DNA from: Sulfurovum sp.
GTDB lineage: Bacteria; Campylobacterota; Campylobacteria; Campylobacterales; Sulfurovaceae
Direction of reading: 5' to 3'
DNA: 63,856 nt
NCBI GenBank assembly: GCA_027019175.1
Contig: JALUXB010000006.1
Location: 1 to 63,856, forward strand
Made by a program: the position numbers and the translations under genes. This document shows, in pieces, positions 45,684-55,500 of the stretch. Every line of letters starts with the position of its first letter. Position 1 is the stretch's first letter. The notes under the pieces were generated by a model that had not been told where the DNA came from, searched no databases, and saw only the letters and a list, made by a program, of their open reading frames with translations.

Positions 45684-45794
45684 GGTGTTGTCCCCCCGGC
45701 AACACCTTCTGTTGTATCAAGATCATATGAAACTTGATTTGCATGTTATTATCACCCTTTAGCGTATTCGTGTTGTGAGGGCACAACACCCTAC
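45680..45794. repeat. Paired hairpin repeat element, 115 bp
   Basis: GTAGGGTGTTGTCCCCCCGGCAACACC faces GTGTTGTGAGGGCACAACAC plus CCTAC with ~64 bp between. It lies between convergent genes and could terminate both. Confidence 0.75.
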
Positions 45795-45797
45795 GAT

Positions 45798-45818
45798 GCT
45801 CAGTGCTCAATGCTCAAC
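45798..45818. repeat. Heptanucleotide array GCTCARY x3
   Basis: GCTCAGT, GCTCAAT, GCTCAAC, followed by the related GCTACTT that contains the arsS stop. It directly adjoins the paired hairpin element. Confidence 0.6.
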
Positions 45819-45819
45819 G

Positions 45820-47052
45820 CTACTTCTCCGGTACCAACATAAAGATATTGTTCCCTTTCTCATGCCGGTATCCCAGCCGGTATCCGATCTTCTTTAAAAT
45901 ACTGTCGACAATGTAGAGTCCCAGCCCAAAACCGGCACTGCGCTTTTCTGCCTGAGAAAAGGGTTCGGTATAGTAGGAGAGCGGGTGTTCAAGAGGATCG
46001 CCTTTGGAAACCACTTCTATGATCCCGTTATGGGTACGCAGCAGGGCACACTTATCCTTGCCGTATTTGAGTGCATTGTCCAACAGGTTTTTAAGTACAA
46101 GTACCATCAGTTTCTTATCGGTTGTCAATGCCATCTCTTCCACATCGGTATGGACACAACTTCCTTCGGACATCAATAGATCTTTACTCTCTTCAATGAG
46201 TTCACTGAGCATAATGTACTCAAAATTGGGCTCGAAACTCTGCGTCGTGACCCGCTCGATCTCTGCAAGCTCGGAGATAAGCTCGTTCATACGTTCAAAT
46301 GCACGGATGAGTACCTTTTTGGTTGCTTCGTCATCAAGCATTTCCACCACAATACGCCCTTTTGTAATAGGGGTTTTAAGCTCATGCATCAGGTTCCGCA
46401 TAAAAAGGTTTTTCGAAGTACTCAGATGATTGATATGCTTGATGGCATCGTCGAAACTCTTGGCGATCTTGCCTATTTCATCATCATGTTCATAGGTAAT
46501 TTCGACATTCATATCTCCCTGTGCAAAACGCTGGATCTGCTGATGCAGCTTTTTGAGAGGATAAAGTTTTTTGAGGACTGCAAAATAGAGCAGCAGCAGC
46601 AAAACGATCAAAATCACTCCGAGAGTAACGGCAATTTCGAAAAAAAAGTTTTCAGGTGCTGCATCTCTAAGCAGCAAATTGTAACTCATACGCTGTACGT
46701 AAATATAGCGTTTACCATCGAGTTTAAAGACACGTACCTGTCCAAGCAGTTGGGAACCGCCCCGAAAAATCGTCTCCCCCCGCTCCATGATCTCTTTTTT
46801 GACCTCTTCGACTTTCTGCGGAGGGATCGGCTTGACATGCAGCTCCTTATAGAGCTTTTCGAGCTCCTGCTGTGAAGGATAAAGGCGAAGATTGGAAAGA
46901 AATGTCAGAGAAATAAGCTGATAGCGTTTGAATTCATCGATCTTCTGTCTGTCTTTGTTCCAAAAATGGAAAAGCGTGAAGGTGGCCACCAGGATAATGA
47001 TCGCCACCGAAAAGAGGATATGGATGAAAGTGGTAACGGAGAGGTTTTTCAT
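45820..47052 (-). CDS. ArsS-like sensor histidine kinase
   Basis: A 410-residue membrane kinase. N-terminal helix (~8-25), periplasmic sensor (~30-130), second helix (~140-160) and HAMP precede the phospho-His in MHELKTPITKG (~220). The catalytic part has NLLDNALKYG (N box) and GFGLGLYIV (G box). The layout matches acid-responsive ArsS of Helicobacter. It overlaps its response regulator by 4 bp. Confidence 0.9.
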   Translation of the reverse strand: MKNLSVTTFIHILFSVAIIILVATFTLFHFWNKDRQKIDEFKRYQLISLTFLSNLRLYPSQQELEKLYKELHVKPIPPQKVEEVKKEIMERGETIFRGGSQLLGQVRVFKLDGKRYIYVQRMSYNLLLRDAAPENFFFEIAVTLGVILIVLLLLLYFAVLKKLYPLKKLHQQIQRFAQGDMNVEITYEHDDEIGKIAKSFDDAIKHINHLSTSKNLFMRNLMHELKTPITKGRIVVEMLDDEATKKVLIRAFERMNELISELAEIERVTTQSFEPNFEYIMLSELIEESKDLLMSEGSCVHTDVEEMALTTDKKLMVLVLKNLLDNALKYGKDKCALLRTHNGIIEVVSKGDPLEHPLSYYTEPFSQAEKRSAGFGLGLYIVDSILKKIGYRLGYRHEKGNNIFMLVPEK

Positions 47053-47729
47053 AGCCTGTCAGTCAGCATATATCCCACACCGCGGATGGGTTTGATATAG
47101 ACATGGTCTGGATCGATCTTCGCGATCTTCTGTCGAATACGTGAAATGATCACATCAATGTTTTTGATGGAGCTGTCATCATCGATATGGTCACTCTCAT
47201 AGAGCAGCTGTTCGCGGGAGACCGAACCGTTCTTATGCTGCAGCAGCATGGAAAGAATGTCATACTCTGCCGCTGTCAGATCAAGAAAATGGCCTTTGAA
47301 AAGAATGGTACGTGCCGACGGATCGGCAACGAAGAGCTCTTCTTTCTCTTTTTTCTTTTCATCCGCACTGTGTGTCCGGCGAAGAATCGTCTTAATGCGG
47401 GTAACAAGTTCACGCGGATCGTAGGGTTTGGGCATATAATCGTCCGCCCCGCGTTCAAGACCGATAACCTTGTCGGTAATGTCATCCCGTGCAGAAGAGA
47501 TAATGATGGGAATATCGGTGATTTCCCTGATCTTCGGAATGACCTCAAGCCCATCCATCCCCGGCAGTGTCAAATCGAGGATGATCAGATCGAAGTCATG
47601 CTGTGTCAGAAGCGAAAGTCCGATGTAGGGATCTTCCGCACCGATCACCTCCATATCATACTTGGTAAGGTAATTGGTCAGGATGAGCGCGAGTTCCGGG
47701 TCATCCTCTATAATGAGTATCTTGATAAT
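47049..47729 (-). CDS. OmpR-type response regulator with apparent AUU start codon
   Basis: A 226-residue regulator. The receiver begins IIKILIIEDDPELA; the acid pocket is Glu-Asp-Asp, the phospho-acceptor Asp lies in LIILDLTLPGMDG, and the switch Lys in DYMPKPYDPREL. The C-terminus is a winged helix (LTAAEYDILSML, VDVIISRIRQKI-like, IRGVGYML). Upstream of this point no ATG, GTG or TTG occurs before an in-frame stop. The ATT at 47727-47729 aligns with the family Met and has AAGGA 6 nt upstream. The first ATG would delete 25 essential residues. Confidence 0.85.
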   Translation of the reverse strand: MIKILIIEDDPELALILTNYLTKYDMEVIGAEDPYIGLSLLTQHDFDLIILDLTLPGMDGLEVIPKIREITDIPIIISSARDDITDKVIGLERGADDYMPKPYDPRELVTRIKTILRRTHSADEKKKEKEELFVADPSARTILFKGHFLDLTAAEYDILSMLLQHKNGSVSREQLLYESDHIDDDSSIKNIDVIISRIRQKIAKIDPDHVYIKPIRGVGYMLTDRL

Positions 47730-47791
47730 GGCCGATCCTTTCTTCTGTAATAATGAATTTCAATTGTAAACGATAAAGCTTAACAGCATGA

Positions 47792-48814
47792 TTAACCCGC
47801 ATCCGAATAGTCCAGATAGACCTTTGTGATTGCGATCAGGAATGATGTGATCGCCGGCCCCAAAATCATACCCCAGAAACCGTATGTGCTCATCCCCGCC
47901 AGAATGGAGAAGAAGATGAGAATGGAGTTGATCTGGAGAGTGCTTTTGAGAAAGTCTTTCTTGATCACTTCTATGATCATCGGTTTGATGAACGTATCGG
48001 CAATGACCGAAATGACGATCACCGAATAGGAAGCAATAATGATCGCCGTCTGCGTATCGATCTTTGTCCAGACATAGAGTGATACAGGTGCCCAGACGAT
48101 CACCCCGCCAATGATAGGAATGAGTGAGGCAAAACCGTAAATGACACCGAAGAAAAGACCATTAAAGCCAAAATAGCTCATCATGATTCCAAAGAGAAAG
48201 CCTTCAAAGATCGCTGTAACAATAATGGAATAAAAAACAATTTCCATTGTCGCGGAAACCTCTTTCATCATGCGCTCTCCTTTTTGCGGAGAGACGGGGA
48301 GAAGTTCCAGAATTGTGTCAAAAAAACGGTTTCCGTAGTAGTTGATGAAAAAATAGAAAAGGACAACAAAGAACATGTTTTTCATGAACCCAAGACCGGT
48401 ACTGCCTGCAACGGTCAAATAGGCTGTCGACTCTTTGATATATGCTGCGATCTGTTCATCACTCATATACTGATGGGTCAACTCTTTAAGAAAAGGGAAG
48501 TGTTCCACCATCGTACGCAGTGCCGCAAGGGTATCTTTGACCCCCTGTTTGTCGATTTGGGAAATGTATCCTACCCCTATAGTCGCCAGGTAAATGATAG
48601 GAGCAAAAAGCAACAGCATCATCAATAAAGTCGAAATCATGGCAGAGATCTTTGCAGAACCCGTGAAGTCGACCAGTTTTTTGGTCAGGTTGAACGTTCC
48701 CATTGAGAGCAAAATCGCCACGGTCATCGACAGTAAAAAAGGCTGATAGACGCTGTATGCCCCAATGAGCCCCAACACAAACAAGGCGGTGATCATCAAC
48801 TGCGTTTTAGTCAC
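47792..48814 (-). CDS. AI-2E family (PerM-like) membrane permease
   Basis: A 340-residue protein with about eight helices, of the UPF0118/AI-2E exporter family ([36 protein letters not shown]). Members move autoinducer-2 or other solutes; the substrate is not known. The GTG at 48814 is preferred, 7 nt after GAGGGG and 8 bp inside the ruvB end. Confidence 0.85.
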   Translation of the reverse strand: MTKTQLMITALFVLGLIGAYSVYQPFLLSMTVAILLSMGTFNLTKKLVDFTGSAKISAMISTLLMMLLLFAPIIYLATIGVGYISQIDKQGVKDTLAALRTMVEHFPFLKELTHQYMSDEQIAAYIKESTAYLTVAGSTGLGFMKNMFFVVLFYFFINYYGNRFFDTILELLPVSPQKGERMMKEVSATMEIVFYSIIVTAIFEGFLFGIMMSYFGFNGLFFGVIYGFASLIPIIGGVIVWAPVSLYVWTKIDTQTAIIIASYSVIVISVIADTFIKPMIIEVIKKDFLKSTLQINSILIFFSILAGMSTYGFWGMILGPAITSFLIAITKVYLDYSDAG

Positions 48815-49817
48815 TGAAGAGCCCCTCATTCATACCGCCAAGTTTGAAGTGTTCGTAACTCTTCTGGGTGGCAATACGTCCTCTGGCAGTACGTTCGATG
48901 TACCCGTTGGCAATCAGATAGGGTTCGAGTACATCTTCAATGGTGCCTTCATCTTCACTCAGTGCCGCGGCAATGGTACTCAGCCCCATCGGACGGCTTT
49001 TGGCACTTACCAACAGTTCAAGCAGCTGAATATCCTGCTCGTCAAACCCCAAGGTGTTGACCCCAAGCTCATCGAGCGCATACTTCGCACGTTCGAGTGT
49101 CACGACCTCTTCATTGGCCACTTCGGAAAAATCACGCACACGGCGCAGCAGACGCAGGGCGATACGCGGTGTACCACGGCTGCGTCTGGCAATTTCATGT
49201 GCCGCTTCGGGTTTGGCAGGTTTGTCAAGTTTCAGTGCCGCCTGCTCAACGATCTTCGCCAACTCGTCAGGTGTATAGAACTGCATCCGAAAATGCATCC
49301 CGAAACGCTCACGCAGCGGGTTGCTCAGCATCCCCGCACGTGTCGTTGCCCCAATGAGGGTAAAGCGCGGCAGATCTATCTTGACCGTCTGTGCGGCAGG
49401 ACCGCTGCCGATGATGATGTCCAGCCGGAAATCCTCCATCGCAGGATAGAGAATTTCCTCTATTGCCGGGCTCATACGGTGAATTTCATCAATAAAGAGA
49501 ATATCTCCCTCTTCGATATTGGTCAGCAGTGCCGCCAGATCTCCCGCTTTTTCAATCATCGGTGCCGCGGTGGTTTTAATGTTTGCCTGCATCTCCGTTG
49601 CGATAATATTCGCCAAAGTCGTCTTTCCCAGTCCAGGAGGGCCGAAAAAAAGAATGTGATCCAGCGCTTCTTCACGCCGTTTACTGGCTTCTATAAAAAC
49701 ACGCAGGTTCTTTTTGATCTTCTCCTGCCCGACATACTCATCCCACGAACTCGGCCGCAGTGTCACCTCATAAGAAGCTTCACCGTCAAAGCGTTCGATC
49801 TCGACCATTCTTTCCAT
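48807..49817 (-). CDS. ruvB: Holliday junction helicase RuvB
   Basis: A 336-residue AAA+ ATPase. Visible are [12 protein letters not shown], Walker [13 protein letters not shown] (~60), Walker [19 protein letters not shown] (sensor 1 region) and the C-terminal winged helix ([22 protein letters not shown]). It shares one base with the panB stop (TGATG); an alternative ATG lies three codons on. Confidence 0.96.
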   Translation of the reverse strand: MERMVEIERFDGEASYEVTLRPSSWDEYVGQEKIKKNLRVFIEASKRREEALDHILFFGPPGLGKTTLANIIATEMQANIKTTAAPMIEKAGDLAALLTNIEEGDILFIDEIHRMSPAIEEILYPAMEDFRLDIIIGSGPAAQTVKIDLPRFTLIGATTRAGMLSNPLRERFGMHFRMQFYTPDELAKIVEQAALKLDKPAKPEAAHEIARRSRGTPRIALRLLRRVRDFSEVANEEVVTLERAKYALDELGVNTLGFDEQDIQLLELLVSAKSRPMGLSTIAAALSEDEGTIEDVLEPYLIANGYIERTARGRIATQKSYEHFKLGGMNEGLFSD

Positions 49818-50629
49818 CAGTAGCTATGCTCGGTATCTGGAAATTGACGTGCTTTGACCTCTTTGACATACGCTTCGAGCCCATCACGCACCTCTTTGGC
49901 ACCGTTACAGTAGCGTTTGACAAATTTTGGCTTGAAGGCTTCGAAGAATCCGAACATATCGCTCCATACCAATACCTGACCGTCGGTGACATTACCGGCG
50001 CCAATACCGATGGTCGGTACCTTGACCGCCTCTGTCACTGCTTTGGCGGCTTCAGACTTGACACCTTCCACCAGCACTATTGCCGCACCTGCCGCTTCAA
50101 GCTCCAGGGCATCTTCAACTAAGCGCTTGATATCCTCTTCATCTTTGCCCCGCACTTTGTAACCGCCTTCGCTTCGCACGTGCTGAGGCATCAACCCGAT
50201 GTGTGCGACAACCGCAATACCGTTATCCGCAAGGGTACGTACAATATCGGCCTTTTCTCTGCCCCCTTCTATCTTGACAGCCTGTGCACATGTTTCACGA
50301 TAGACACGGGTGGCATTCTCAAGCGCAACCTGTGGTGTTGTGTAGCTGCCAAAGGGCATATCGAAAACAATACACGCATGTTTTGCCCCGTTACAGACTG
50401 CCTGCGTGTGGTAGACCATCTGATCCATCGTGGCCGAGAGGGTATCATCTTTACCCAGAAAGCTCATATTGAGGCTGTCTCCGACAAGGATCATCTCTAC
50501 CTCACCGTCAAAAAGCTGCGCAAAAAGCGCATCGTATGCCGTTACCATCGTGATGGGCTCGACCCCTTTCATCGCGGCAACCGTACTCATGGTTATTTTT
50601 TTGTCAATACGCGGTGTATGGATGCTCAT
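49817..50629 (-). CDS. panB: 3-methyl-2-oxobutanoate hydroxymethyltransferase
   Basis: A 270-residue enzyme of pantothenate synthesis. Visible are [45 protein letters not shown], and ATVLVEGV-like IVLVEGV with TIGIGAG. No other pan genes are nearby. Confidence 0.95.
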   Translation of the reverse strand: MSIHTPRIDKKITMSTVAAMKGVEPITMVTAYDALFAQLFDGEVEMILVGDSLNMSFLGKDDTLSATMDQMVYHTQAVCNGAKHACIVFDMPFGSYTTPQVALENATRVYRETCAQAVKIEGGREKADIVRTLADNGIAVVAHIGLMPQHVRSEGGYKVRGKDEEDIKRLVEDALELEAAGAAIVLVEGVKSEAAKAVTEAVKVPTIGIGAGNVTDGQVLVWSDMFGFFEAFKPKFVKRYCNGAKEVRDGLEAYVKEVKARQFPDTEHSY

Positions 50630-50648
50630 AAAAAACGCCTTTGGAGTT

Positions 50649-50683
50649 TGATTGATGGTTGATAATTGATGATTGATAATTGG
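50649..50683. repeat. Degenerate heptanucleotide array TRRTTGA x5
   Basis: TGATTGA, TGGTTGA, TAATTGA, TGATTGA, TAATTGG in the panB-trpA divergent gap. Confidence 0.65.
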
Positions 50684-50718
50684 TGCATTTTGGATTGCTG
50701 CCTTGTTCTCTGTTTTAT

Positions 50719-50752
50719 AAATGAGATAATTTTACTCATTTTATCATATAAT
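50719..50752 (+). promoter_or_regulatory. trpA promoter with upstream inverted repeat
   Basis: TATAAT at 50747-50752. An inverted repeat AAATGAG-N9-CTCATTT (50719-50741) occupies the -35 to spacer region and could bind a regulator. Confidence 0.5.
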
Positions 50753-50782
50753 GTTAAAAATTTATGACATAAAGAAGCGATA

Positions 50783-51523
50783 TTGAAAAAATTAGTTGCC
50801 TATATCACAACCGGATTCCCTTCACTCGATTTTACTGTAGATGCTGCACTCGCACTTGCCGAGGCTGGTGTAGACACCCTTGAGCTTGGCATGCCTTTCT
50901 CCGACCCTGTCGCTGACGGTCCTGTTATTGAAGCTGCAAACCTTAAAGCGCTGCAAAACGGCTTCAGGCTGCAGCACCTGTTCGATGCATCAGAAAAGAT
51001 CGCACCCCACATCGATACGCTCTGGATGGGATACTTCAACCCTTTCTACCATAAAGGTATGGAAACATTCATTACCGAAGCGAAGCAAAGCGGCGTCAAC
51101 GGATTCATCATTCCCGACCTGCCTTTTGAAGAGGCACAGCCCTACAAACCTTCCGTAGAGGAAGCAGGACTCAGCCTCATCGACTTCATTGCACCGACCG
51201 ATTCCAAAGAGCGTATTGCCCAAATCGTACCCGATGCCAAAAAGTTCATCTACCTCGTCGCCTATGCCGGTATTACCGGGGCTGGCAAAAGCGAAGACCT
51301 GCAGGAGATTGTTGCGAACATCAAAGCCCACACCCAGACACCTGTGTATGTCGGGTTTGGCGTTGATACACACACAGCACAAGAGAAAGCAAAAGGGGTT
51401 GACGGCGTGATTGTCGGATCAGCATTTGTCAAAGTACTGCTTGACGACACCCTGAATGGTACACAGAAAATTGCCAAAATTTCCGAAATTGCCAAAGAGA
51501 TCAAAGAGAAGATCAACGCATAA
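50783..51523 (+). CDS. trpA: Tryptophan synthase alpha subunit
   Basis: A 246-residue TIM barrel converting indole-3-glycerol phosphate to indole. Visible are LELGMPFSDPVADGP (catalytic Glu), IIPDLPFEEA, IDFIAPTDSKERI, VAYAGITGAG and VGFGVDT. It starts with TTG. No trpB lies beside it, so trp genes are dispersed. Confidence 0.94.
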   Translation: MKKLVAYITTGFPSLDFTVDAALALAEAGVDTLELGMPFSDPVADGPVIEAANLKALQNGFRLQHLFDASEKIAPHIDTLWMGYFNPFYHKGMETFITEAKQSGVNGFIIPDLPFEEAQPYKPSVEEAGLSLIDFIAPTDSKERIAQIVPDAKKFIYLVAYAGITGAGKSEDLQEIVANIKAHTQTPVYVGFGVDTHTAQEKAKGVDGVIVGSAFVKVLLDDTLNGTQKIAKISEIAKEIKEKINA

Positions 51524-51549
51524 CCGCTGCGTGGTTAAAACTTTTCGAG

Positions 51550-51555
51550 TATAAT
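51550..51555 (+). promoter_or_regulatory. -10 box of lgt
   Basis: TATAAT about 28 nt before the lgt start codon. Confidence 0.5.
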
Positions 51556-51583
51556 ACCTCCATTCCATCTAAAGAGGTATGCT

Positions 51584-52393
51584 TTGACACATTTCGTCTG
51601 GAACATCGATCCGGTTCTTCTCCATCTTGGCCCCCTGCAGCTGCGCTGGTACGGCCTGCTCTTTGTCGGCTCCTTTTTTCTCGGTCTGCTGCTTCTGCAG
51701 TACATTTTCAAACGTGAAGGGAAAGACCCTGCACTGCTTGATACATTCCTTGTCTATATTATGATCGGGGCCGTTGTCGGTGCCAGGCTGATGCACTGTT
51801 TTGCCTACGAACCGGCTTTCTACCTCTCCCATCCGCTCGAAATACTGAAAATCTGGAAAGGCGGTTTGGCAAGCCACGGCGGTCTGATAGGCTCCATTCT
51901 TGCCATCTGGCTTTTCAGCAGAAAATACCGTTTCGATTTTATGTGGCTGCTCTCGCGTACTGCTATTGCCGGCACTATCACCGCGGCATTCGTACGTTTT
52001 GGCAACTTCTTCAACTCAGAAATCCTCGGCAAACCGACCGATCTGCCCTGGGCAGTCATCTTCGAACGTGTTGACATGCTTCCCCGTCATCCTGTCCAGC
52101 TCTATGAAGCCTTCAGCTATCTCGTACTTTTTGCAATCATGATGCTGGTCTACCTCAACACCAAACCCAAAACCGCTACACAGCTGCTTCCCGGCATCTT
52201 TCTGACCTACATGTTCACAGTCCGCTTTCTGCTTGAATACACCAAAACCAAACAGGCCGACTACACCTGGGATCTTCCTCTCACCACCGGCCAGGCACTC
52301 AGCCTTCCCTTCATCCTCATAGGCATCCTCTGGCTCCTCTACGCCTGGAGACAGATACAAAAAGAGAAGTCAGGAGCGCACAATGCACCCTAA
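51584..52393 (+). CDS. lgt: Prolipoprotein diacylglyceryl transferase
   Basis: A 269-residue inner-membrane enzyme with seven helices. Visible are LQLRWYGLLF, GARLMHCFAYEP, the KGGLASHGGLIGS signature, RFGNFFNSEILGKPTD and PVQLYEA. It adds diacylglycerol to lipobox cysteines. It starts with TTG behind AAAGAGG. Confidence 0.94.
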   Translation: MTHFVWNIDPVLLHLGPLQLRWYGLLFVGSFFLGLLLLQYIFKREGKDPALLDTFLVYIMIGAVVGARLMHCFAYEPAFYLSHPLEILKIWKGGLASHGGLIGSILAIWLFSRKYRFDFMWLLSRTAIAGTITAAFVRFGNFFNSEILGKPTDLPWAVIFERVDMLPRHPVQLYEAFSYLVLFAIMMLVYLNTKPKTATQLLPGIFLTYMFTVRFLLEYTKTKQADYTWDLPLTTGQALSLPFILIGILWLLYAWRQIQKEKSGAHNAP

Positions 52394-52407
52394 CACATCC
52401 AATAAAA

Positions 52408-52424
52408 GCGTTGCAAAGCAACGC
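52408..52424. repeat. Short perfect hairpin after lgt
   Basis: GCGTTGC-AAA-GCAACGC, 15 bp after the lgt stop. No T-run follows, so it is a doubtful terminator. Confidence 0.4.
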
Positions 52425-52436
52425 ATACCACACCCT

Positions 52437-52464
52437 CTCAATCCTCAATCCTCAATCCTCAATC
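52437..52464. repeat. Heptanucleotide array CTCAATC x4
   Basis: Four perfect copies end one base before the hairpin that covers the activase start codon. Confidence 0.8.
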
Positions 52465-52505
52465 CTAACGCGTACATTCAAAGGAAATTTGAATGTACGC
52501 GTTAG
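52465..52505 (+). promoter_or_regulatory. 18-bp perfect hairpin over ribosome binding site and start codon
   Basis: Left arm 52465-52482 (CTAACGCGTACATTCAAA), loop GGAAA, and right arm 52488-52505 are perfectly complementary. The Shine-Dalgarno (AAAGGAAA) lies in the loop and ATG (52493) in the right arm. Such a stem should strongly block initiation unless opened. Confidence 0.8.
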
Positions 52506-55500
52506 GCATCGACATCGGCTCCACTACCGTCAAGTACGTCCTCTGCGACAAAGACTTCAACATTGTCGCCAAAGCCTACACTCCCCACGATACCAAACAG
52601 GCTCCCACCCTTCTGAAACTGCTTGAAACACTTTCACAAACCCACAAAGAAGCATATGACAATATTGGGAAAGTCTACATTACCGGTTCTGGTGCAAGCC
52701 GCATCGCGCCGACTCTCAATGCCCGTTTTGTGCAGGAGGTCAATGCCGTTGTGCTTGCCGTAGAGCATCTCCACCCCGATGTCCGCTCCGTTGTCGAACT
52801 GGGCGGACAGGATGCGAAGATCATCCACTTCAAAGAGAGTGAGGATGGTAAAAAGACGGTACTCACCTCCATGAATGACAAATGCGCTTCAGGTACCGGA
52901 GCGACGATCGAGAAGTGTACGATGAAGGTGGGTATGGAGCCTGAAGAGGCATCGAAACTTGCATTCAGTGCCCAAAAACTGCACCATGTTGCCGCAAAGT
53001 GCGGGGTTTTTGCCGAAACTGATATTGTCAACCTCGTCAAAACCTCTGTACCTGCCAATGAGATCATGAACTCACTGGCCGATGCCATTGTCATGCAGAA
53101 CCTTACAGTACTCACCCGAGGCAATACGCTGATGCCAAAGGTTCTGCTGCTTGGCGGTCCCAATACCTACCTGCCCTTTTTGCAGGAGTGCTGGCGCATG
53201 CGCATCGCCGAGCTCTGGGATGAACGCGGCATTGCCTACGACAAGGAAAAGCTTGAAAAACTCATCATCGTTCCTGACAATGCCCAGTACTACGCAGCCC
53301 TTGGCGCGGTCATTTTCGGAGAGGGCGAAGCCAATCATGACAAATGTTTTAGCGGGCTTATTGCGCTCAAAACACTGGTTGAAAGCAGTGGTGCGGGAGA
53401 AAGTGACACTGTCGATGCACCCCTGGTACAGAGCAAAGCAGACCTTGAAGCATTTCAAAAACGCTACACCATCCCTCCCTTCATCCCGCCAAAACCTACT
53501 TCCAAAACTGTCTGCTTTCTTGGCATTGACGGCGGTTCTACCTCTTCCAAAGCCGTGCTGGTCAATGAAAAAGGTGAATTGATGCTGAAGGTCTACCAGC
53601 TCTCCAAAGGTAACCCCATCGCCGATACGGTCGAACTGCTTCAGAAGATCAAAGCACAGGATCCCGAAAGTCACTATGACATCAGAGGGCTTGGTGTCAC
53701 CGGCTACGCCGCAGATGTTTTGGAGGGGGCGCTCAGAGCCGATGCGAATATCATCGAAACCATCGCCCATATGAAGAGCGCACAGGCAGCCTTTGGCACA
53801 AGTGTGGATGTCATCTGCGACATCGGCGGGCAGGATATCAAGGTACTCTTCATGGAGAACGGCATGATGAAGAACTTCCGTCTCTCCAACCAGTGCAGTG
53901 CGGGCAACGGTACACTCTTGCAGAGTATGGCCAAACAGTTCGGTGTTCCTGTCGAAAAATATGCCGAGGTAGCATTTGAAGCCAAACAGGCACCAAGGTT
54001 CAACTACGGCTGTGCCGTCTTCCTCGATACCGACCGGGTCAACTTCCAGAAAGAGGGCTACACCAAAGAGGAACTCTTTGCCGGTATTGCCAAAGTACTT
54101 CCAAAGAATGTCTGGCAGTACGTGGTACAGGCTCCAAACCTTGCGATGCTCGGCCGTCACTTTGTCCTTCAGGGCGGCACACAGTACAATCAGGCAGCCC
54201 TCAAAGCACAGGTAGACTACATCCGCTCCCAGGTACCCGATGCTACTGTCGACGTACACCCCCACCCCGGTGAAGCCGGTGCCATCGGTGCAGCACTCGA
54301 AGCGCTCCACAGTGTCAATGCACGCGGCTACGCTACCTTTGTAGGGCTGGAAGAGGCGCTGCAGATGACCTATACCTCACGCACCGACGAAGAGACACGC
54401 TGCCGCTTTTGCTCCATCAACTGCTCCCGTACCTTCATAGACACACAAACCCCTTCTGGAAACAGTGCACGCTATATTGCAGGGTTTTCCTGCGAAGACG
54501 GCACAGTCGAATCGGTCGATGCGCTTAAAAGTCTGAGGGCATCCAGAAAATCCCTCCAGGAGAGTGTCCCCAACCTCGTTAGAAAAGAGGCCGAAAAGCT
54601 CTTTGCACCCCTCTACACCCCCAATGCAAAACCGACACCCGAACACCACATCGAAGAACAGCGGGTACGTGTGACACTCGGAGGATGGGGTCCCACACTC
54701 CGCACAACACAAAAACGCCCTTTTCAGACCAGCTCCGCAGAAGATGCCGCTTACCGTGAATCGCTTACCATTGCCATTCCAAAAGTACTTAACGTCTACT
54801 CCCTTGCCCCCTTTTTGCGTACCTATCTCGAAGCACTGGGCATACAGCGCCACAACATCCTTTTTTCAACTTTTTCTAACGAAGATATGTACCTCGAAGG
54901 TGCCAAATACGGCTCGGTAGACAGCTGCTACCCGGCAAAAGTGGCACAGTCACATGTCTATCAGCTGCTTTTTGCAAAAAAATATGCCAAAAAAGGCATA
55001 GACTACCTCTGGTTCCCTGCCGTCACCCATCTGCCCGGCTACGTAACGCACTCAATGGGACAAACCTCCTGTCCCATTGTCTCGGGTACCCCCAAAGTAG
55101 TCTATTCTGCTTTTACCAAAGAGCGCAACCTCTTTAGCGAAAAAAACATTACCTTTGTAGACGAAGCCCTTGACTTCGACAACCGGGCACTGCTCAAAGC
55201 ACAGCTTTTCGATATCTGGGGCAAACGGCTGCGCATCACCAAAGATGAAAGCGACTGGGCTGCTGAAGAGGGTTGGAAAGCACTGGCACAGCAGGATACA
55301 CAGATTATGCAGGAGGGTAGAAACATACTCGATGAGGCAGAAGCAAACGGCGAAGTGGTCATTTTGATGCTGGGACGCCCTTACCATTCTGACCCCGGGC
55401 TCAACCACGAAGTACTCGATGAGTTCCAGTCTCTGGGCTTCAAGACCCTCTCGATGCGTGCCGTTCCTAAAGAGCACAACTACCTGATGCGCTTTTTTGG

